64,000 nt of DNA, from assembly GCF_025370935.1 (NCBI RefSeq), contig NC_133486.1:9760133-9824132 (forward strand), read 5' to 3'. This DNA is from Choristoneura fumiferana. Taxonomy: Eukaryota; Arthropoda; Insecta; Lepidoptera; Tortricidae. Positions 61,101 to 64,000 of this stretch are shown piece after piece (the stretch's first letter is position 1; every line of letters starts with the position of its first letter). The notes beneath the pieces were generated by a model. The model worked only from the letters and a program-made list of their open reading frames with translations, had not been told where the DNA came from and did no database searches. The position numbers were made by a program, and so were the translations under genes.

Positions 61101-63311
61101 TTTTAATCTAAACTTTGTTTTCACGCCCGTAATAACAGACTTTGAAAGCCATACTTAAAAACCTCACGCAACAGTGCGCCATCTAGTGAGACAAAAAACG
61201 ATAGCCCTCATTACAATATTAGAAAATATTGTAATTGGGTGGTTTCCTGGCAAAAAAAATATTTTTCTATTTAGTCCGTCAATTAGATTATCATAAACTA
61301 TTGGACACGTATTTTTAAAAGCTTTTCTTTAGCTTGCCATGTTTTTTATTTATTTATCTGTTTGTTTATTTGTTTGTGTAAAATCTTGGAAGCTAAATTT
61401 GACCCACTTCCAGAGGTCCAATTGTCTTGAAATTTTACATACTTACTTATGTAAATTTGGTGACAATACAATAATCTGGTAGTGACATCTTGGTGGTCCT
61501 GCCAGGATCGTTTCCGCAAGACGGAACTCCTCAATGGTTAATAGTACCGACTTGAAATTTGGTACGGATATGCAGTTTAAATGACAATACAAGTACAGAA
61601 ATGATAAAGCGCGTCAAAGTTCGGGGGTGAGGGCCCGTGATGTCATGCAGTGATAGTGGAACATCAAGCGTAACTTTAACTGGCTATTCCTTTTTTTTTG
61701 TCTTTTTACTCATCACCTCCATCAACTAAATGGTCGTGTGGAAATCACGAGAAGTACTAAACTTAGCAAAGCAGTACCGCTGTCATAAGGCAATTGAGAG
61801 TAACTAAAAAAAAAACCACTTGAGTTATTGATCCTTCTGAGCCCTCGCGTACTTTATAAAAGATCAATTGACGCTAAGAATAACGGTCAAGTTGTTCATT
61901 GAATAAAGAATTATAGAATTTTGAAAGAAAATCCAAAATACAAAGTTTGTGAACCACATCCAGGTTCGGGCTCAGGAGGATATACCATAACATGGCTTGA
62001 AACATTCTCTATCAGATGAACTAAGCAGTTTAGCCGTATCTTGTCTACAACATGATCAAAAACCCCTAAGAGCAATAAAACCTTAAGACGACGCGAAATC
62101 AATTTTCTCATTTTCTCTGTTCACTCGAAATGTCTGAAAATGAGATACTGCCAATTGGCTTATTAGGGCAGAGATGCCGATGCAAAAGTTGGACGTATGC
62201 GCCAGCCCTAAGATGTACAATGTGTTCCTAGCGGCGACGCCGGCGCCGGAGCCGCGGCCGGCGAGCAGCGCGGAGCCGCGCGCGTCGGGTCTGCCGCGCC
62301 CCTCCCGCCTGCCCGCGCCCCGCCGCGCCCTCAGGTATTACCTCCAAAGTCATCATCTTCTTTTCAAAACTCGCATTCATTATTTCTTTCCGTCTAACGG
62401 TTTAAGATGGTGAAGACAGAGATGATGAAAACGATGGCGAGAGCTCGCATGTTAGACAATAAGGCATCTGGACGCAAATAGAGGTGTTATAAGTTTGATG
62501 CCTATAGGCGTGGCCATATGAAGTCGCTCGACGCTCATTTCCAGCGACAAATCTGGTCACGTGACATATAGAGATAAAGCTGAAAATGTCGAGTTTTATC
62601 GCTGGAAAAAAAACCTCTTCGATTTCGGAAAAAACATTTTTTTTTATTACTCCAATTTCTTTTATTTTGTACCACTGCTACGACTGCCACTAAAGGAGGT
62701 TATGAAATCAGCTTCCAAGATCTTGACGCTGCTTTTTTGAGTCGCGGGAAACTCAAAATAGGGTCACTTTATCTCTGGAAACGAGCGTCGAGCGACTTGC
62801 ATGTGGCCGCAATTTAGTCTGTCTGTGACATCTACGTTCTACATCTGGGAGAACATTCGGTCTTTGAAGGTATACCTTTAAAATTATATTCTTTATAACG
62901 CTCGACGATAAAAAGGAGGTGTTATATTTAAACAATGTCTGTCAGTGGCATCGTAGTTCTCAAACGGCTGGACCGTTTTCTATGCGATTTTTTGCGTAAA
63001 ACTCGTTATCGTTATAATAACTAATAACGTAGCTAATAGCGTGACAAGTCCCGGGACACAAAACGAGTAATAATTACCTCGGCGTTTCAGCCACATTGCA
63101 GTGGTCGTGGTCGCGAGTAGACTTAAAGTGTAGGGTATCATTTTTGTTTAGCAGCACCGACACAACATTGACAACGGCCGACGGTCTCTCCATGCATTTC
63201 TACTAATTAAGGTGTTAATGTTTTTTTTATAGCTACTAATTAATGTTATTTGGTTCCAGACCCCCGTCAGTATACTCAGTGGCGCCCACCGCAGACTTCG
63301 ACCATTACTGA
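31177..63311 (+). CDS. Ser/Pro-rich SxIP protein, putative SLAIN/Sentin-like microtubule plus-end factor, 15 exons
   Basis: Exons: 31177-31268, 35257-35399, 45828-46117, 47697-47824, 49740-49924, 50445-51427, 51821-51929, 52711-53046, 53490-53597, 54689-54831, 55518-55640, 58890-58943, 60684-60774, 62232-62334 and 63260-63311 (TGA). All are GT-AG and in phase, giving 979 codons. The acidic N terminus has DVESLDFSDDQTWLYTAPED, which resembles the N-terminal SLAIN pattern (ESL...WLY.SP), then a Trp/Leu-rich helix. The middle is low-complexity Ser/Thr with a repeated PPSLVSS motif (244-250 and 327-333). The C-terminal half is basic and Pro-rich, with an exact SxIP (SRIP, 788-791, preceded by HKEL) and SGLPRPSRLP near the end. 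SxIP motifs bind EB1-type proteins (family knowledge). Membership of SLAIN/Sentin is inference from these patterns. The exon model itself is solid. Confidence 0.72.
31881..32518. repeat. 640-bp palindrome in intron 1
   Basis: Two arms of about 300 bp (31881-32190 and 32210-32518) are highly similar inverted copies, with only a short loop around 'gacatgagcttctatgggtg'. Landmarks are 'atcaataggaataacctttc', 'ggttgttccat' and 'ataccaaccctgtttttc'. It is non-coding. A MITE or foldback origin is likely. Confidence 0.75.
32630..33066 (+). repeat. Lepidopteran short interspersed repeat
   Basis: It has repeated 'gggaatatcgggaaaaaagt' type blocks, the 'tccgttcagccgttt' word and an end with a duplicated 'gcatttataata' segment. 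It belongs to the same broad class as 9315-9585. Confidence 0.5.
33126..33925. repeat. 800-bp palindrome (foldback element) in intron 1
   Basis: The arms run from 'caaccacagaatcttatctc' on the left to its complement ending near 33925. They include 'agttatctagatgcaacagg' and, closer to the centre, 'cagaatcaagagcacaatcg'. The central loop is under 100 bp. A related short copy is at 9636-9905. No protein is encoded. Confidence 0.75.
33945..35195 (-). mobile_element. LINE/SINE 3' tail element, split by a hAT insertion
   Basis: Read on the minus strand it ends in an A-rich tail (33945-33958). The same sequence is present uninterrupted at 41448-41733, with shared words 'gactggatggcaaa', 'gggtctcctgat', 'cttcacggcaggattagcga' and 'cggaccttgcaca'. 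Here it is broken at 34079-35038. Confidence 0.75.
34079..35038. mobile_element. Non-autonomous hAT-type element, 960 bp, perfect 8-bp target duplication
   Basis: It is inserted in the element above, with 'atgggata' at 34071-34078 and again at 35039-35046. The ends are inverted ('tagggcttccatcccg' on the left, complement of 'tagggcgtccagtctc' on the right). The subterminal region is full of 'cgagactc' direct and inverted repeats, as is usual for hAT transposase binding zones. No transposase domain is found. Confidence 0.85.
35578..35716. mobile_element. MITE family A copy 2
   Basis: 'gtttcaccatccattgatta' at the left end, a gatgccgtct core, and a degraded complementary right end ('ggtggtgaaatagctccc'). 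It is in intron 2 of the SxIP-protein gene, 180 bp after the exon 2 donor. Confidence 0.65.
36870..37381. mobile_element. Hairpin MITE with GGGCCCAATTG ends, split by a hAT
   Basis: 'gggcccaattgtataaca' at the left and the complement of 'gggcccaattgcataaca' at the right. Without the insert it would form a near-perfect hairpin of about 110-120 bp around 'gattttgtattga'. Confidence 0.7.
36888..37291. mobile_element. hAT MITE, 404 bp, perfect 8-bp target duplication
   Basis: Terminal inverted repeats 'cagggtttctcaaa' are perfect over 14 bp. 'gtataaca' occurs directly before (36880-36887) and after (37292-37299). The interior has 'ggggttcgc' repeats. There is no transposase. Confidence 0.88.
37621..37756. 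mobile_element. MITE with TACAGTC ends, 136 bp
   Basis: 'tacagtcgggttcataaact' is mirrored by 'agtttatgaactcgactgta', and the inner arms 'tttgatcaaaaatatctgaa' pair as well. TA-CAGTC ends suggest a Tc1/mariner origin. Confidence 0.7.
37757..38940. other. Intron sequence without recognised content
   Basis: Part of the 10.4-kb intron 2 of the SxIP-protein gene. AT-rich, with no exon or clear repeat boundaries that I can defend. Confidence 0.35.
38942..39280. repeat. GC-rich repeat-like island in intron 2
   Basis: An abrupt GC-rich block in AT-rich surroundings. It begins 'gaggccggcaaccccaggtt' and contains 'ggttccggtcgagg', which I associate with a common moth repeat. The reading frame on the minus strand matches no known domain. 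Confidence 0.35.
39525..39915 (+). repeat. Lepidopteran interspersed repeat fragments
   Basis: Words 'agcggacccggcagacg', 'tcgcttcgcccgtgtgg', 'ccgggataaaaagtagccta' and 'ccaatccgtcgctccgtt' mark two abutting common repeat ends. They are non-coding. Confidence 0.5.
39940..40205 (-). mobile_element. Repeat family A copy, minus orientation
   Basis: The reverse complement matches 47980-48270, including 'aaaactaaaaatcaatca', 'cactgttgctatttca' and 'ctatccaccctcgccg'. Both ends are truncated. Confidence 0.55.
41448..41733 (-). mobile_element. LINE/SINE 3' tail element, uninterrupted copy
   Basis: Same sequence as the split copy at 33945-35195, with a T-rich left edge (poly(A) of a minus-strand insertion). 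It serves as the empty-site reference for the hAT insertion. Confidence 0.7.
41826..41955 (+). mobile_element. Jockey-like LINE 3' end fragment
   Basis: Contains 'gagtttcttgccggattctt', 'aaccggtggtaga' and an end 'aataaagatattttgac'. The same block is on the minus strand at 59385-59500, and a fragment lies near 50020-50065. Only the 3' end is present. Confidence 0.6.
43740..44350. repeat. Uncertain composite repeat in intron 2
   Basis: Two GC-richer blocks (43740-43945 and 44180-44350, the second with 'ggaaagccaccgggtggctc') are separated by AT-rich sequence. They look like transposon pieces because of their abrupt edges, but I cannot assign a class. Confidence 0.3.
45500..45625 (+). mobile_element. 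CR1/Jockey-type LINE 3' tail
   Basis: 'aaaggccggcaacgcacttg', 'tattgcaggtgtccatggg' and 'cgatcagtttgctcgttt', followed by an A-rich end. This is a very common lepidopteran LINE 3' UTR. It lies about 200 bp upstream of exon 3 of the SxIP-protein gene. Confidence 0.7.
47333..47504 (+). repeat. Perfect-looking tandem duplication, 86-bp period
   Basis: The segment from 'agatttctaagacatatcta' to 'acgccactgagggtt' appears twice back to back (47333-47418 and 47419-47504) with almost no differences. It lies in intron 3, 190 bp before exon 4. Such identity implies a recent duplication or an assembly artefact. Confidence 0.85.
47903..48333 (+). mobile_element. Repeat family A, longest copy
   Basis: It begins near 'tgtttatgctg' with 'atctaggcgacataaa' and ends near 'ttgctcttgttgtacaatct'. 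It defines the family whose other copies are at 6520, 11500 and 39940. No terminal inverted repeat is obvious. Confidence 0.6.
48600..48690. repeat. ATGT microsatellite plus 'ctctttattgtac' repeat
   Basis: 'atgtatgtatgtaaactctt' is followed by an A/C-rich segment. The same join occurs at 53607-53680, and a shorter form at about 18505-18550. This is typical of a moth repeat end where the microsatellite is part of the element. Confidence 0.5.
53206..53462 (-). repeat. Lepidopteran short interspersed repeat in intron 8
   Basis: It runs from 'actaatactaattttacgag' to 'gcaaagccgcgggcaaaagc' with a 'gaaatttggcacacaggt' middle. It is the same class as 9315-9585, in the opposite orientation. It ends 27 bp before exon 9. 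Confidence 0.6.
54143..54285. mobile_element. MITE family A copy 3
   Basis: 'gtttcaccatccattgatta' at the left and 'aatcaataggtggtgaaac' at the right, with the 'gatgccgtctctg' core. It is in intron 9. Confidence 0.7.
54502..54669. mobile_element. 168-bp MITE abutting the exon 10 acceptor
   Basis: Left end 'taaggctacagctacactga' and right end 'agtggagccgcagcctta' are inverted copies, with inner 'cgaccaatc' and 'ggtcgatccctacacg' segments. The right end is only about 19 bp from exon 10 (54689). Confidence 0.7.
54895..55209. mobile_element. 315-bp MITE with 45-bp inverted repeats
   Basis: Long arms containing 'ttgacccggataactc' and 'cttaaatcgagtttagcc' are present at both ends. The GC-rich centre ('gcgcgccgccgctctgctcg') lacks any domain. 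I associate this type with a common butterfly and moth MITE. It lies 64 bp after the exon 10 donor. Confidence 0.75.
56685..56800. repeat. Foldback family C end fragment with internal 15-bp hairpin
   Basis: 'cacccgcgacctta' and its complement are 14 bp apart, followed by 'attgttttagttcattga' and 'ggcctccgcaaagtaacg' as at 19560-19620. Confidence 0.55.
57414..57970. mobile_element. 556-bp element with TAGGGTGGAGCG ends
   Basis: 'ttagggtggagcg' at the left and 'cgctccaccctag' at the right. The interior is AT-rich with no reading frame of note. The flanks look like the two halves of a further MITE (left 'gtgtttcaaccagaaatgt', right side around 58145-58190 'acatctctggtgtaaacgc'), so it appears nested. 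Confidence 0.6.
58023..58142. mobile_element. 120-bp hairpin MITE
   Basis: Arms of about 37 bp ('accaataggaacgcttcatt' and its complement) surround a 'ctccgctcggctg' loop. It is nested in the same outer element as 57414-57970. Confidence 0.7.
58212..58741. mobile_element. 530-bp element with 50-bp inverted ends
   Basis: 'ggaattttctttgcattttt' with 'agtgacttctcactt' at the left, and their complements at 58688-58741. It is AT-rich inside, in intron 11, and ends about 150 bp before exon 12. Confidence 0.65.
58994..59123. mobile_element. 130-bp MITE in intron 12
   Basis: 'gccgtcatatagcggccgta' at the left and, inverted, 'ttacggtcgctataatgact' at the right. It starts 50 bp after the exon 12 donor. 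Confidence 0.6.
59385..59500 (-). mobile_element. Jockey-like LINE 3' end fragment
   Basis: Inverted match to 41826-41955: 'aagcacttagttatgaacgt', 'ccaccgtttcggaaaaacct' and 'aatccggcaagaaactc'. It is 5'-truncated. Confidence 0.6.
60040..60575. repeat. Two nested inverted-repeat pairs
   Basis: One pair is 60100-60140 versus 60195-60235 (around 'tcactactttgaaaaaatct'). The other is 60345-60410 versus 60500-60575 (around 'ttctttagcatta' and 'ttattgaaaaact'). They look like degraded MITEs in intron 12, just before exon 13. Confidence 0.45.
60791..61212. mobile_element. Family D inverted-repeat element, copy 2 (422 bp)
   Basis: Reverse-complement sister of 24343-24772, with the same 'aatgagggctatcg' ends. 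It begins only 16 bp after the exon 13 donor (60775), leaving that 5' splice site intact. Confidence 0.75.
62506..62815. mobile_element. 310-bp inverted-repeat element in intron 14
   Basis: 'gcgtggccatatgaagtcgc' with 'tcgacgctcatttccag' at the left is mirrored by 'gaaacgagcgtcgagcgac' and 'atgtggccgc' at the right. There is no protein. Confidence 0.6.
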
Positions 63312-64000
63312 CTCACGTGCCAACCCGCGGGCCCTTAAATCTAGCGTAACCTTAACCTTAAACCTTAACCCAGCACGACTATGCTCGGCCAGCGCGGCGA
63401 CGAATTCGCTATCCATTGCGTGCTAAATACGCTCCCCGTAAACCTAGCAACACATGCAATGTATTAGAAAATATCAATATTCTCGTACGCCGGCCTCGTA
63501 TAGTTGTAGTTGGGCTAACCTACATGACTGATCAGAAACTCGTGTCTTTGAGAACCAAGTAGCGATGAGATGCTCTTATTATATATAATTTTTCTAAATT
63601 TTTTAATAACCTCGTTGGTCGTTTTAGACGGATTTTAAACTTAGAGTGCTGTATGACAACTTGACAAGTACCATGACCGTACGAGAAGGAAATTACAGGT
63701 TAAAAATTAAGTAAGTCAGATTTATGGTGGCACTTCACTTGGCGTTGTAAATTCGCGTTGCGCTATTGACATCTCCATTGAAATAGTACATCTCTTTCGT
63801 ACACGCAAGTGGAATGCCAGCATTAGAGATATATGGTACGAAACAAGTCCAAGAGTATCATCTCTCTGTACAATGACGAGCTAATTTTTTGTAGTTGTAC
63901 CGTTGTGGTCATTTTGAACCACACAATCGCTAGGGCTAACTTTATCTGTGATTTGAAATATACGTTAAGTTAAATTTAATAATCGGAATCTAGTTAGCCC
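63312..64000 (+). other. Probable 3' UTR and downstream sequence of the SxIP-protein gene
   Basis: It follows the TGA at 63309-63311. No further exon is required by phase. I see no convincing AATAAA before the window ends, so the polyadenylation site may lie beyond it. Confidence 0.5.

Overview
This is a window of insect nuclear DNA, almost certainly from a moth or butterfly. Genes are split by GT-AG introns, the background is AT-rich, and the introns and spacers carry short repeat families typical of Lepidoptera (LINE 3' tails, short interspersed elements, many hairpin MITEs). There are no operons, ribosome binding sites or CRISPR arrays.

Four host genes can be rebuilt exon by exon with matching splice phases. 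(1) Positions 1-6077, minus strand: the mitochondrial Hsp40 co-chaperone l(2)tid (DNAJA3 family), ten visible exons, cut by the left edge; its last visible exon adds an unexpected hydrophobic segment. (2) Positions 7302-14224, plus strand: king tubby (ktub), seven exons, 408 codons, with both Tubby signature motifs; two of its exons have decayed tandem copies beside them. (3) Positions 22902-23321, minus strand: ribosomal protein eL28 (RpL28), single exon, with an oligopyrimidine tract upstream. (4) Positions 31177-63311, plus strand: a 15-exon gene of 979 codons for a Ser/Pro-rich basic protein with an exact SxIP motif. I tentatively place it with the SLAIN/Sentin microtubule plus-end proteins.

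l(2)tid and ktub are head to head across 1.2 kb. RpL28 and the SxIP-protein gene are also head to head, but 7.9 kb apart, and a nearly intact 5.4-kb non-LTR retrotransposon of the I/Jockey type (minus strand, 25099-30539) lies between them. That element has a 13-bp target-site duplication, a 22-base poly(A) tail, an ORF1 with zinc knuckles, and an ORF2 (endonuclease, reverse transcriptase, RNase H) broken by one frameshift.

Most of the rest is small non-autonomous DNA transposon sequence. Highlights are two hAT-type elements with perfect 8-bp target-site duplications (34079-35038 inside a LINE/SINE-type tail; 36888-37291 inside another hairpin MITE), paired copies of a roughly 430-bp inverted-repeat element (24343-24772 and 60791-61212), and several long palindromes (18.0, 19.6, 31.9 and 33.1 kb), two of them inside a transcribed intron. 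I saw no clear new multi-gene system. The best leads are the l(2)tid membrane-like extension, the ktub exon duplications, the nested transposons and the intronic long hairpins.
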